From positions 1-28,986 of the forward strand of contig CAYRXH010000029.1 in assembly GCA_964428185.1 (NCBI GenBank): 28,986 nt of DNA, written 5' to 3'. The stretch is from CAYMAZ01 sp964428185. Its GTDB lineage: Bacteria; Bacteroidota; Bacteroidia; Bacteroidales; DTU049. Below are positions 16,782 through 25,537 of the stretch, piece by piece. Made by a program: the position numbers and the translations under genes. Each line of letters begins with the position of its first letter. The stretch's first letter is position 1. A model generated the notes under the pieces. It saw only the letters and a list, made by a program, of their open reading frames with translations, searched no databases and was not told the DNA's origin.

Positions 16782-17257
16782 ATAAAAAAGTTTGGGTTTT
16801 TCAGAATAAAATTACCCCTCATTTGCTGCAAAACGGGATGCCTCTAAAAAATCAGTAGATTTCTGGAACACAGTAGTCCTGTAAGCACTCAAATTTATAC
16901 ACATGTTTTTGATAAGGCAACTGAAAGTATACAATCGGGAGGTGCTTCACCGTGAATACGTAATGGTTGCTTAAATACAAACTATTTCTAAACTAAGAAT
17001 GACACAAATACCATGAATAATTTGGGTTTATTGGTGAAATTCGTGATTAAAAAAAAGTCGTATCAATTGGGTAAAATAATTCTTGATTTTTCCTTGCACC
17101 ATGGCATTTCCTCTACTACAGTGGCAAGTGCGAAAGATTCTAAACACTCCGAGATACTTCGAGATTGCAAAATACATCCAATAAATAATATTCGTGCAGC
17201 AATCCCTCTGTATGACAAGCGATTGTTTAAGTTATAATAACAATATCTCTCATGAAA
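16782..17257. other. Intergenic region with no recognised gene
   Basis: About 475 nt lie between the guaB promoter and the end of the acyl-CoA synthetase gene. A 74-codon plus-strand frame (17013-17237) exists, but it has no promoter-like sequence, no motif that I recognise and no clear family. I also see no long inverted repeats, no tRNA and no strong terminator. A weak ATTGTT/AACAAT pairing at 17222-17244 could help end transcription from the right. The region may be a decayed gene or mobile-element remnant, which I cannot show. Confidence 0.4.
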
Positions 17258-18895
17258 TCAAACAATATATTTGTACCTTTTGATTTTCTGAGTGGCAGTT
17301 TTTTCAAAGGGGTCGGCTTGAGACACCACAAGTTTAAGAGCTGAGTAGCTGTTCACTCTTGAGTTAACAGCCTCCTTTAATTCTTCGAGCAATTCATTGA
17401 TTTTTGAATCAATATAGGTATTAATATCGCCTTTGAAATTCTCATATCTTTTCTGTAGTTCTTCTTTATTCACATGAACAAAAGCCACAAGTTTCCCTTT
17501 CTGATCCACCACAAGAGATTCGGCAACAAACTCAAAACTATTTATCAGTGCTTCAATTTCCTCTGGATATATATTCTTGCCATTGGGTCCGATGATGACA
17601 TTTTTCAGTCGTCCGCGGATAAACAAAAAACCATCGCTGTCAATAAATCCCAGATCACCTGTTCTGAACCAACCATCATCTGTAAAAACCTTTGCTGTAG
17701 CCTCCGGATCCTTGTAATAACCTTTCATGACATTGGGCCCCGAAATCTGGATTTCACCTTCTCCTGTTGTTTCATTCACATCCATGAGTCTTATGCTCAC
17801 TTCATCAACAGCAGGCCCCGTTGATTGCAGTCTGACCATCAAGGGATTAACACCTGCAGAAAGTGGTGATGTTTCAGTGAGACCATACCCAATAGCATAC
17901 GGAAACCGTGCCTCAATGAGAAATTTTTCCACTTCAGGATTCAGTTTTGAGCCACCGATTCCAAAAAACCTCAACTCATTACCAAAAGTCTGCATAAGTT
18001 TCTTTCCAGCAGAACGGTTGATCAGTTTTCTGAGAAAGGGGACTGAATAGATAGCCCTCATCATTGCTTTTCCCTTCACTGCCGGCAAAATTTTACTTTT
18101 ATAGATTTTCTCAATGATTAGCGGAACCGCAAGGATCATGGTTGGTCTGATCTGCTGCATTGTCGGTATCAAAACGGCAGGAGTCGGTAATTTTTTCAGA
18201 TACCACACTGATGCCCCGCAATACATTGGTAAAAGCAAGCCCAGAGTATTTTCATAGGTATGTGCCATGGGGAGCAGCGACAAAAACCGGTCTTCGGGCA
18301 TGACAGGCTGAAGAATAGAAGCAGACACTGTATTATGAGCAAGATTTTTGTGAGTCAGCATCACTCCTTTCGAACTTCCGGTTGTCCCCGAAGTATAAAT
18401 GATTGCAGCAAGATCATTTTCATCAACAATGCAGTCTTGAACATTATTGTCAATTTCTTCAGAAAACTTACCCCGGATCAAACCGAAATCATTGAGACTG
18501 ACAACAGATTGAAGCGTTACTGAGTGAAAATTCTCAATCTTTGGTTTAAGCTGATCGGAAACAAACAATACCTTTGCCTCACTGTGTGAGAGAACATTTC
18601 CTAGCTCTTCATATCTGAAATCAGGTAACACGGGAACAGCCACAGCTCCCATTCTGAGAATGGAAAAATAGACAAGACCCCAATTGGGCATATTGCCTGA
18701 ATAGATTGCAACTTTATCATTTGCTGAAACACCCAGTTTCTGCAACATCTGCATAATTTCAGATATGCGGACATCTGCCTCTCCGTATGTCATTGGCTTT
18801 TCATCTGAATAGCCAAGAAAAGGGCGGTCTGAAAACTTCTTCACAGATTGTGAAAGAAAAGCAGGGATTGTATAAAAAATGTCGGTTTTATGCAT
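17258..18895 (-). CDS. Long-chain acyl-CoA synthetase (AMP-forming)
   Basis: ANL-superfamily ligase of 545 residues that activates a carboxylic acid, probably a long-chain fatty acid, to its CoA thioester through an acyl-adenylate. Core motifs: the AMP-binding P-loop YTSGTTGSSKG (167-177), YGLTETSPLS (about 337-346), WFRTGDLGF with the ribose-binding Asp, and the hinge region RLKNVIIGPNGKNIYPEEIE. The catalytic lysine is K537 in TATQKIKRYKY. The short length and the P-loop type resemble FadD15/FAA-like bacterial enzymes; chain-length preference cannot be read. It has its own -7 box and appears monocistronic. Confidence 0.92.
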   Translation of the reverse strand: MHKTDIFYTIPAFLSQSVKKFSDRPFLGYSDEKPMTYGEADVRISEIMQMLQKLGVSANDKVAIYSGNMPNWGLVYFSILRMGAVAVPVLPDFRYEELGNVLSHSEAKVLFVSDQLKPKIENFHSVTLQSVVSLNDFGLIRGKFSEEIDNNVQDCIVDENDLAAIIYTSGTTGSSKGVMLTHKNLAHNTVSASILQPVMPEDRFLSLLPMAHTYENTLGLLLPMYCGASVWYLKKLPTPAVLIPTMQQIRPTMILAVPLIIEKIYKSKILPAVKGKAMMRAIYSVPFLRKLINRSAGKKLMQTFGNELRFFGIGGSKLNPEVEKFLIEARFPYAIGYGLTETSPLSAGVNPLMVRLQSTGPAVDEVSIRLMDVNETTGEGEIQISGPNVMKGYYKDPEATAKVFTDDGWFRTGDLGFIDSDGFLFIRGRLKNVIIGPNGKNIYPEEIEALINSFEFVAESLVVDQKGKLVAFVHVNKEELQKRYENFKGDINTYIDSKINELLEELKEAVNSRVNSYSALKLVVSQADPFEKTATQKIKRYKYIV

Positions 18896-18912
18896 TTCAA
18901 AAAAATATTTTG

Positions 18913-18920
18913 CAAAGTTA
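18913..18920 (-). promoter_or_regulatory. -7 promoter element of acyl-CoA synthetase gene
   Basis: Minus-strand TAACTTTG, an exact TAnnTTTG match, 17 nt before the ATG at 18895. A TTG on the same strand at 18944-18946 is slightly far for a -33 element. Confidence 0.55.
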
Positions 18921-19028
18921 CGAAACTTAATGCCTCATGTATTCAATTTACGTTTTCTCATACTTAAATATATTTTTTTCATAACAGAAGACTTCATCAA
19001 AAAGGATACATAATTAAGAAAATATTTG

Positions 19029-19036
19029 TAAATTTG
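19029..19036 (+). promoter_or_regulatory. -7 promoter element of tRNA-Leu / tig-clpP-clpX
   Basis: TAAATTTG matches TAnnTTTG and ends 11 nt before the first base of the tRNA. No separate promoter is visible in the 26 nt between the tRNA and tig, so it may drive the whole unit. Confidence 0.6.
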
Positions 19037-19047
19037 CACGCTCAATT

Positions 19048-19129
19048 GCGGATGTGGCGTAACTGGTAGCCGCGCCAGACTTAGGATCTGGTGCCGAGAG
19101 GCGTGGGGGTTCGAGTCCCTTCATCCGCA
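19048..19129 (+). tRNA. tRNA-Leu (anticodon UAG)
   Basis: The acceptor stem GCGGATG (19048-19054) pairs with CATCCGC (19122-19128), followed by discriminator A at 19129. The anticodon stem CCAGA/TCTGG closes the 7-nt loop CTTAGGA with anticodon TAG, reading CUA and probably other CUN codons. The long variable arm after the anticodon stem is the type II form expected for leucine. The T-arm GGGGGTTCGAGTCCC is normal. The 3' CCA is not encoded. A run of eight T residues (19131-19138) follows directly. Confidence 0.96.
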
Positions 19130-19155
19130 CTTTTTTTTCAATATAACACTGAATC

Positions 19156-20583
19156 ATGAACATTACAAACAAGCCTACAGGAGACTACACTGCTTCATTA
19201 ACTGTTGATGTAACGCCCGAAGATTTTATGCCAAAGGTGCATGAGAATCTTGAAAAGATCCGTAAAAAAGCAAATATTCACGGATTCAGACCCGGAAAAG
19301 CCCCGATGGGTCTAGTCAAAAGACAGTACGGTAAATCTTCTATCCTTGAAGAAGTGAACCTATTGGCCTTCGAGAGCGTTTACAAACACATTGAAGAAAA
19401 CAAGATCAGAGTGATTGGTCGCCCCCTGATCAATACCAATGAGACTCCGAAAATAGATGACATCACAGAAGAGCAATCCTATACATTTGTTTTTGACATC
19501 GGAATAGTTCCTGAATTTGAAGTCAATCTCAGTTCAGAAATCAGTGTTGAATACAGAAAAGTTGTTGTTACAGACGACGCACTTGATAAGGAAATTGAGG
19601 CACTGAGAAAAAGGCATGCTTCTTTTGACAAATCAGACACTGTGACTGAAGATTGTATGGTTACAGGACATTTGTCAGCTGATGATCCTGCTGTTGAAAA
19701 AACTCCGGAAAAAGAAGAGAAATCAAAAATATACAGATACTTCTACATCGATAAACTTGATGAGAATCCAAAAATCAGAAAAAAGTTTCTTGGTGCAAAA
19801 ACAGATGAACAGATTGAAATTCCAGTGGCTGATATTGAAAATCGTAAAGCAATTCAGTTTTTACTTCCCGAAAGCATAGATCTTCAGAATAAACAATTAA
19901 AAATCACTTTTACTCCGACTGAAATGTACACTTCAAAGCCGGCAGAGATGAATACTGATTTTTTTGAAAAGAATTTTCCCGGTCGTAACATCAGCAATGA
20001 GAAGGAATTCAGAGATACATTAAAAGAAGAACTTGAAAGGCATTTCAAAAGGCAGTGTGATGATATCTTTCTGAATTCTGTGAAGAAAAAGCTGCTTGAG
20101 TCAATCAATCTTCCACTTCCTGCGGATTTTATCAAACGCTTCCTGCTTGAGACCAATGAGGATGAGGAAGAACAGAAACTGAATGACATTGAAGAAAAGT
20201 TTGATGATTATCTCGAACACATCAAATGGGAATTCATTCAGGGCAAGATGTTTGAAACATATCAAATTTCTATCGGACTTAATGATTTTAGAAATTACAT
20301 TCGTGATTTTTACAGGGAATATCTGAATCAGGAAGAGGTAAGTGATGAAAATATCAATACTGAAATGTTGCAGCTGGTTGAAGATAATAAAAGAATGGAC
20401 GGAATAGAAGAAAGCATCAGGAGAAAAAAAACGCTTGAATTATTTATGCAACATCTTTCAGTAAAAGAAGTTATCTTTGCTTCGTTTGAAGAGATGGCAG
20501 AGAAGGAGTCCAAACCTGCAAAGACAGCAAAATCTTCAGTCGCCAAAACTCCCAAAAAGAAAGCAGCTAAAAACGAACAATAA
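19156..20583 (+). CDS. tig: Trigger factor
   Basis: Ribosome-associated chaperone that receives nascent chains at the exit tunnel. The ribosome-docking signature GFRPGKAP is at residues 43-50, within the N-terminal binding domain. At 475 residues it is longer than the E. coli protein (432). The middle region where the FKBP-type isomerase domain should be (about 155-255) is charged and diverged, so isomerase activity is doubtful. The C-terminal chaperone arms (about 270-440) are helical and acidic, and the last 25 residues form a Lys/Ala-rich tail ending PKKKAAKNEQ. It leads clpP and clpX, the classic folding/degradation gene order. Confidence 0.94.
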   Translation: MNITNKPTGDYTASLTVDVTPEDFMPKVHENLEKIRKKANIHGFRPGKAPMGLVKRQYGKSSILEEVNLLAFESVYKHIEENKIRVIGRPLINTNETPKIDDITEEQSYTFVFDIGIVPEFEVNLSSEISVEYRKVVVTDDALDKEIEALRKRHASFDKSDTVTEDCMVTGHLSADDPAVEKTPEKEEKSKIYRYFYIDKLDENPKIRKKFLGAKTDEQIEIPVADIENRKAIQFLLPESIDLQNKQLKITFTPTEMYTSKPAEMNTDFFEKNFPGRNISNEKEFRDTLKEELERHFKRQCDDIFLNSVKKKLLESINLPLPADFIKRFLLETNEDEEEQKLNDIEEKFDDYLEHIKWEFIQGKMFETYQISIGLNDFRNYIRDFYREYLNQEEVSDENINTEMLQLVEDNKRMDGIEESIRRKKTLELFMQHLSVKEVIFASFEEMAEKESKPAKTAKSSVAKTPKKKAAKNEQ

Positions 20584-20594
20584 ATCGTCAAATC

Positions 20595-21281
20595 ATGAAT
20601 CATTCAGAGGAATTCAGGAAATATGCAATGAAGCATCTTGGTATCAGCAGCAGCAGTGTTGATAGATACATCCGTTCATCAATATTAAAGCCATACATCA
20701 TTGAAGAGAGGCAATTGAATGTTGCCCAGATGGATGTTTTTTCACGCCTTATGATGGATCGCATTATTTTTCTCGGATCAGAAATCTTTGATGAGGTGGC
20801 CAACATTATTCAGGCTCAGTTACTTTTTCTTGAAAGCGTGGACTCAGGCAAAGACATTCAGATTTACATCAATTCTCCCGGAGGTGAAGTGTATGCAGGC
20901 TTAGGCATTTATGATACCATGCAGTATATCACACCTGATGTTGCAACGATTTGTACAGGTATGGCAGCATCCATGGCAGCAGTTTTACTGGCAGCTGGAA
21001 CTCATGGCAAGCGAAGTGCCCTTCCCCACAGCCGGGTGATGATACATCAGCCCATGGGAGGTGCCAGAGGCCAGGCTTCTGACATTGAAATCACTGCCCG
21101 TGAGATTCAAAAACTGAAGAATGAACTCTATGAGATTATTTCGTATCATTCGGGGCAGACATTTGAAAAAGTTGCTGCCGACAGCGACCGTGATCACTGG
21201 ATGATTGCTGCAGAAGCGAAAGAATACGGAATGATTGATGAGATTTTAAAACGAAACGCCAAAAAAGAACGTAAAAAATAA
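20595..21281 (+). CDS. clpP: ATP-dependent Clp protease proteolytic subunit
   Basis: Serine protease forming the tetradecameric degradation chamber. The catalytic triad is S126 in TGMAAS, H151 in MIHQPMGG and D200 in the SDRDHW segment, aligned by hand to the E. coli residues. The protein has 228 residues, with an N-terminal stretch of about 25 residues before the core that may be a propeptide. It is 11 nt downstream of tig and 23 nt upstream of clpX, so the protease would be made together with its unfoldase. Confidence 0.97.
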   Translation: MNHSEEFRKYAMKHLGISSSSVDRYIRSSILKPYIIEERQLNVAQMDVFSRLMMDRIIFLGSEIFDEVANIIQAQLLFLESVDSGKDIQIYINSPGGEVYAGLGIYDTMQYITPDVATICTGMAASMAAVLLAAGTHGKRSALPHSRVMIHQPMGGARGQASDIEITAREIQKLKNELYEIISYHSGQTFEKVAADSDRDHWMIAAEAKEYGMIDEILKRNAKKERKK

Positions 21282-21304
21282 TCAGTTTCTGCTGATACTG
21301 CTTC

Positions 21305-22540
21305 ATGAGTCCAAAAAAAGAAGAGATTTGTGCCTTTTGCGGGCGGCCTGAATATCAACTCAACATGCTTATTCATGGCGAGTATGCTGCCATCTGTGAT
21401 GAGTGCGCACTTCAGGCGAAACTAATTGCCGACGAGGAACAGATACACAAAAATGCCAAACAGACTAAGGGGCTGACTTTAAAAAAGCCCAAAGAAATCA
21501 AAAAATTTCTTGACTTGTATGTGATCGGTCAGGATGAAGCAAAAATAACCCTCTCAGTAGCTGTTTATAACCATTACAAAAGGATCCTCAACAAGGACAT
21601 CATCAGCAAGGATGACATTGAACTCGAAAAATCCAATATTATTCTGGTAGGTGAAACAGGTACAGGAAAAACATTGCTGGCCAGAACAATAGCACGCGTG
21701 CTTGATGTTCCATTTTCCATTGCCGATGCTACAGTATTCACCGAAGCAGGCTATGTGGGAGAAGATGTGGAAAACATCCTGACCCGTCTGCTTCAGGTTG
21801 CTGATTATAATGTTGCTTCCGCAGAACGGGGTATTGTTTTTATTGATGAAATTGATAAAATTGCCCGGAAGTCTGATCATCCCAGTATCACCCGTGATGT
21901 TTCAGGCGAAGGTGTGCAGCAGGCAATGCTGAAAATGCTTGAAGGCACCATCGTGAATGTACCTCCTCAGGGTGGACGAAAGCATCCAGAACAGAAGATG
22001 ATTCAGGTGAACACCCAGAATATCCTGTTCATATGTGGTGGCGCCTTTGACGGTATCGAACAAAAAATTGCTTCCAGAATAAAAACCAACGTCATAGGTT
22101 TTAAGTCAACAACAAAACATTTTGACAGAAATAATCTGCTCAGATATATCGCACCTCAGGATATCCGGAGTTTCGGTCTGATTCCTGAACTTGTGGGGCG
22201 TTTACCTGTCATTACTCACCTGAACCCGCTGGATAGGAACACACTGGGAAGAATTCTCACAGAACCAAAAAATTCACTGATAAAACAATATCAGAAACTT
22301 TTTGAACTTGATGGCATTCAGCTTGAATTTGATAAAGCTGCACTGGATTGTATTGTTGACAAAGCCATTGAATTCAGGGTTGGTGCCCGCGGTCTCCGTT
22401 CTATCCTGGAAACTGTGATGATTGATGAGATGTACAATGCTCCTTCTTCACAGAAAACCTCCATAAAAAAAATATCTAAAAAATTTGTTCTGGAACAACT
22501 TGCAAAAAAATCAGAACTGGATTTGTCACAGATGAAATAA
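21305..22540 (+). CDS. clpX: ATP-dependent Clp protease ATP-binding subunit ClpX
   Basis: AAA+ unfoldase that feeds tagged substrates to ClpP. The N-terminal zinc-binding domain has four cysteines: C9, C12, C31 and C34. Walker A is GETGTGKT (116-123), Walker B ends IDEID (180-184), the pore loop is GYVG (149-152), and the sensor-2 motif is GARGLRS (360-366). An IGF tripeptide at 264-266 matches the ClpP-docking loop, so it should engage ClpP. The 411-residue length is normal. It ends the operon just before a hairpin shared with the convergent hydrolase gene. Confidence 0.97.
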   Translation: MSPKKEEICAFCGRPEYQLNMLIHGEYAAICDECALQAKLIADEEQIHKNAKQTKGLTLKKPKEIKKFLDLYVIGQDEAKITLSVAVYNHYKRILNKDIISKDDIELEKSNIILVGETGTGKTLLARTIARVLDVPFSIADATVFTEAGYVGEDVENILTRLLQVADYNVASAERGIVFIDEIDKIARKSDHPSITRDVSGEGVQQAMLKMLEGTIVNVPPQGGRKHPEQKMIQVNTQNILFICGGAFDGIEQKIASRIKTNVIGFKSTTKHFDRNNLLRYIAPQDIRSFGLIPELVGRLPVITHLNPLDRNTLGRILTEPKNSLIKQYQKLFELDGIQLEFDKAALDCIVDKAIEFRVGARGLRSILETVMIDEMYNAPSSQKTSIKKISKKFVLEQLAKKSELDLSQMK

Positions 22541-22564
22541 AAAAAAGCTGCATTGTGTTGCAGC
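22533..22564 (-). terminator. Terminator of the exported hydrolase gene, shared with clpX
   Basis: GCTGCA (22547-22552) and TGCAGC (22559-22564) form a 6-bp stem with a 6-nt loop. On the minus strand the stem is followed by a U-rich tract that overlaps the end of clpX, making it a good terminator for the hydrolase. In the plus direction the following bases (ATCTTATTTT) are a weaker U-tract. Confidence 0.7.
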
Positions 22565-22589
22565 ATCTTATTTTGAGAAGATTTTTCCA

Positions 22590-23753
22590 CTATTGCTTCA
22601 TAAAGCTGAGAATACTGATGCGTTCGCCTTCTGTTATCTTAATAAAATACAAGCCTTGAGGAAATTCAGCAACAGAAATCTGTTTTGGATATTCATCTGA
22701 AACAATTACCTCACTATAGATCAGATTTCCTGAGGCAGAATAAATCATGACATCTCCTGATTTTCCACTTTCTGATAGAAGTGTGATCGTTTCCAAAGCA
22801 GGATTGGGAAATACTTTCACTCCCTTATACTTGAATTCATCTGCTGAAGCAACCGTACAATTAAACTGAGATGTGTATGTTGCAGTCTGGGCAATAACCC
22901 CTTCAAATACAGTTCGTTGCGGGCCGTTATCCTGAAGCATCCATGCAAGATACGGAATCAGTGCAGCGAAAACAACTTCATGCTGGTCGTCCCTGGTAAT
23001 AGTAGGTTGAAGACTGGTAAACATCTCCCCGGTGGAACAGGCGTAATTATAATTTGCAAAATAACAATGCCCTCCACCTTTGATTGTTACAGATCCTTTA
23101 CATCCTACAGGCATGTTATTATACATGGGTATCTGATGATCAGCAGGTGGTGTAACACCATCATTTTCTTTTATAAACACAAGAGCCGGAACAGTGACAT
23201 TTGAGGCAGCTGCAATTGCAGACACCGAAGTTTCAGCAGGAGCAAATGTTACCAGAGTAGTTAAATTTGTATTATTTTCTGCTGCCAGAAAAGACGAGCC
23301 ACCTCCCATTGAATGACCCATGATCGCTGATTTGCTGGTTAGTTTCTGATACAAAAAGAAGCCTGCATCTGACTGTCCATTACTCTTTATTTCGTTATTG
23401 AGAAACCTCAGATCAAGACCAAATGATTCATGATTGGGAGATAAACCACCCTCAGTTGTAGGAAAGCACAACACACACCCATGGGGGACAAGTGAATCAA
23501 CAAATTTCATATACGCTTCATAACCCATTGAAAAGCCGTGACCAAAGACAATATACGGGAACTGACCTGTGGCAACTGCAACATTATCACCTGCAGTATT
23601 TGAGGGAAAATAAAAATGACAACCAATGTCTTTTGTACGGGATGGGCCATATAAATTAAGCTGACGGTGACCAATCTGATACGAATGAGCAAATATAAAA
23701 ACGGGGGAAATCAGTAAAATTAAAAAAAATACAAGAGTTGAATTTTTTTCCAT
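22590..23753 (-). CDS. T9SS-exported alpha/beta hydrolase, PETase/cutinase-like
   Basis: Secreted esterase-type enzyme of 387 residues. A signal peptide (1-22) precedes an alpha/beta-hydrolase domain (about 28-285). The nucleophile is S148 in GHSMGGGSS, and the likely triad partners are D198 in FIKENDG and H229 in KGGGHC. The segment VTVPALVFIKENDG...GGGH closely resembles the matching part of Ideonella PETase and related polyesterases by eye. The subsite Trp of PETase (in APWDSS) is absent; this protein has APAETS. The C-terminal 75 residues (310-387, starting KVFPNP) are a type IX secretion sorting domain. The ATG at 23753 is preferred to an in-frame TTG at 23762. The natural ester substrate is unknown. 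Confidence 0.85.
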   Translation of the reverse strand: MEKNSTLVFFLILLISPVFIFAHSYQIGHRQLNLYGPSRTKDIGCHFYFPSNTAGDNVAVATGQFPYIVFGHGFSMGYEAYMKFVDSLVPHGCVLCFPTTEGGLSPNHESFGLDLRFLNNEIKSNGQSDAGFFLYQKLTSKSAIMGHSMGGGSSFLAAENNTNLTTLVTFAPAETSVSAIAAASNVTVPALVFIKENDGVTPPADHQIPMYNNMPVGCKGSVTIKGGGHCYFANYNYACSTGEMFTSLQPTITRDDQHEVVFAALIPYLAWMLQDNGPQRTVFEGVIAQTATYTSQFNCTVASADEFKYKGVKVFPNPALETITLLSESGKSGDVMIYSASGNLIYSEVIVSDEYPKQISVAEFPQGLYFIKITEGERISILSFMKQ

Positions 23754-23825
23754 ATAATTCAAATTATATTTTCTTCAATATTATAATAAAATTTTGTTAA
23801 TTCTAAAGAATATATTTTGTTAAAA

Positions 23826-23860
23826 AATAAAAAAAAAGCGGTTCCAATTGAACCGCTTTT
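23826..23860 (-). terminator. Terminator of the POT transporter gene
   Basis: AGCGGTTC (23837-23844) and GAACCGCT (23850-23857) form a perfect 8-bp stem around CAATT, extended by A/T pairs. On the minus strand it is followed by a long U-tract and lies 20 nt past the transporter stop, separating it from the hydrolase gene downstream. Confidence 0.9.
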
Positions 23861-23879
23861 CAAATTATGAAGTAACAGA

Positions 23880-25412
23880 TTATTTTGCAACTCTTTCAAG
23901 CCAGCGCAACATGAAAATCATTGTCAGCATTGAAATAAGACATACTGAAACAAAAACTGTCCAAGTAAGCCATAACGGAACACTATCATAAAGAATAGCA
24001 CCAATAAACAGCAGCTGATTGCCGATTGCTGTCGCACCAAGCCAGCCACCCTGCATAATACCCTGGAGATGAGGAGGTGCTACTTTAGAAACAAATGAAA
24101 TTCCAAGCGGGCTGATAAATAATTCAGCAACTGTAAGAATGAAGTAAGTTCCAATTAAAAGGAAAGGCGTCACTCTGTTAACATCAGGGAGTCCGCCCAT
24201 TGCATCGACTTCAGATTTCAGAGGCAGTCCCATTGAGCCGAGAGTCATTACAAGAAATGCAATGGCAGCAATAAACATTCCGATAGCAATCTTCTTGGGA
24301 GTGGATGGTTCCATTCCTTTGCTGCGGAGCCATCCGAAAACACCCATAATAATCGGAGTCAGCAAAACAATAAATAATGGGTTAATTGACTGGAAAATTT
24401 CAGCACCAACAATGGTTGTAAAACCAAGTGGAATACGAATCATACTAAGGTCAGTATAATCTTTGGCAAAGTATGTAAGAGTCAGTCCGTTCTGATGGAA
24501 GGAGAACCAGAAGAAAATGACAATGCCAAACACAGCAAACAATGCATACAATCTTTGTTTGATTTCTTTGGTATCCATCACAACTGCAGAAGGATCAACA
24601 CTATATTTAGATATTTTAGGTGCAGGAGTGGGGAATTTCTTCTTATTCGCAAGATAAATTACGAGAGAGATAAGCATGGCTATCACAGAAATTCCAAATG
24701 CATAATGGAAGCCCTCAGTAAATACATTGAGATAATCATTGGCAAAAGCTGTAATATCAGTAACAGGAGTTCCTGATACCTGAGTAGCCAGAGTAGATAA
24801 TTTTTCAGAAGCCTCGGCAGTGATTGTTCCGTCAATATGTGCATGACAGAGTTCCGGGAGGCTTGAGTTATACTCGTATCCGAATCTGGCAAGCCAGCCG
24901 TTTCTCATCCCTACTGCAGCAAGAGGTGAAAACAAAGCACCTACATTGATAAACATATAGAATAATGAAAAGCCGGAATCTCTGTATTTTCCGTACTGTT
25001 CGTTGTCGTACATCTGACCAACCAGCGCCTGGAGATTTCCTTTAAAAAGCCCGTTTCCGAATGCAATGGTAAACAGCCCGATGCATGAAATAATCAGAAA
25101 GAGGGTTTTGTTGGGAACAGGGGTAGGTGTTGGGAACCCGAGCATGACATACCCGAATGCCATCACAAGCAAACCAATCAGGATTGTTGATTTGTATTTT
25201 CTTGTGCGGTCAGCAATCAATCCTCCCGCAAAAGCGAGAATATAAATTGAGAAATAGAAGATGGAATAAATGAGACCTGCATTTGTCCCGCTCAGACCAA
25301 ATTTTGCCTGCAAAAACAATACAAGAATCGCCATCATGGTGTAAAAACCAAAGCGCTCGCCCATATTGGAGAGGGCAGCACCAAGAAGACCTTTTGGATG
25401 ATTTTTAAACAT
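23880..25412 (-). CDS. POT/PTR-family proton-dependent peptide transporter
   Basis: Inner-membrane major-facilitator protein of 510 residues that probably imports di- or tripeptides with protons. Many hydrophobic helices are evident, starting about residue 24. An early GGLIADRTRKYKS segment is the MFS loop between helices 2 and 3. The helix-1 signature, normally ExxER, reads NMGER (16-20), so the first acidic residue is Asn. An extra loop between the middle helices (about 185-225) is periplasmic or hydrophilic. The gene is monocistronic, with its own promoter and terminator, and diverges from the phosphofructokinase gene. Confidence 0.88.
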   Translation of the reverse strand: MFKNHPKGLLGAALSNMGERFGFYTMMAILVLFLQAKFGLSGTNAGLIYSIFYFSIYILAFAGGLIADRTRKYKSTILIGLLVMAFGYVMLGFPTPTPVPNKTLFLIISCIGLFTIAFGNGLFKGNLQALVGQMYDNEQYGKYRDSGFSLFYMFINVGALFSPLAAVGMRNGWLARFGYEYNSSLPELCHAHIDGTITAEASEKLSTLATQVSGTPVTDITAFANDYLNVFTEGFHYAFGISVIAMLISLVIYLANKKKFPTPAPKISKYSVDPSAVVMDTKEIKQRLYALFAVFGIVIFFWFSFHQNGLTLTYFAKDYTDLSMIRIPLGFTTIVGAEIFQSINPLFIVLLTPIIMGVFGWLRSKGMEPSTPKKIAIGMFIAAIAFLVMTLGSMGLPLKSEVDAMGGLPDVNRVTPFLLIGTYFILTVAELFISPLGISFVSKVAPPHLQGIMQGGWLGATAIGNQLLFIGAILYDSVPLWLTWTVFVSVCLISMLTMIFMLRWLERVAK

Positions 25413-25450
25413 ATTTATTCTGTTTTAGTTAATATTTCAAAAAGGAAATG

Positions 25451-25484
25451 CAAACCTACAATTTTTTTTGAAATTTATTCCAAA
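25451..25484 (-). promoter_or_regulatory. Promoter of the POT transporter gene
   Basis: On the minus strand TAGGTTTG (25451-25458) matches TAnnTTTG, and TTTG (25481-25484) lies 22 nt upstream as a -33 element. The start codon at 25412 is 38 nt downstream. Confidence 0.55.
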
Positions 25485-25537
25485 TTTGTTCTGCACATAA
25501 TGCAATTTAAATTCATTCTTTAAAATGGAAAAAATTG

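Noticed and set aside
16757..16831. Longer guaB start adding 25 residues
   Set aside because: The extension overlaps a TAnnTTTG promoter box at 16774-16781 and does not resemble IMPDH N-termini.
17013..17237. 74-codon plus-strand frame as a gene
   Set aside because: No family resemblance, promoter or functional motif; kept only as part of the unexplained gap.
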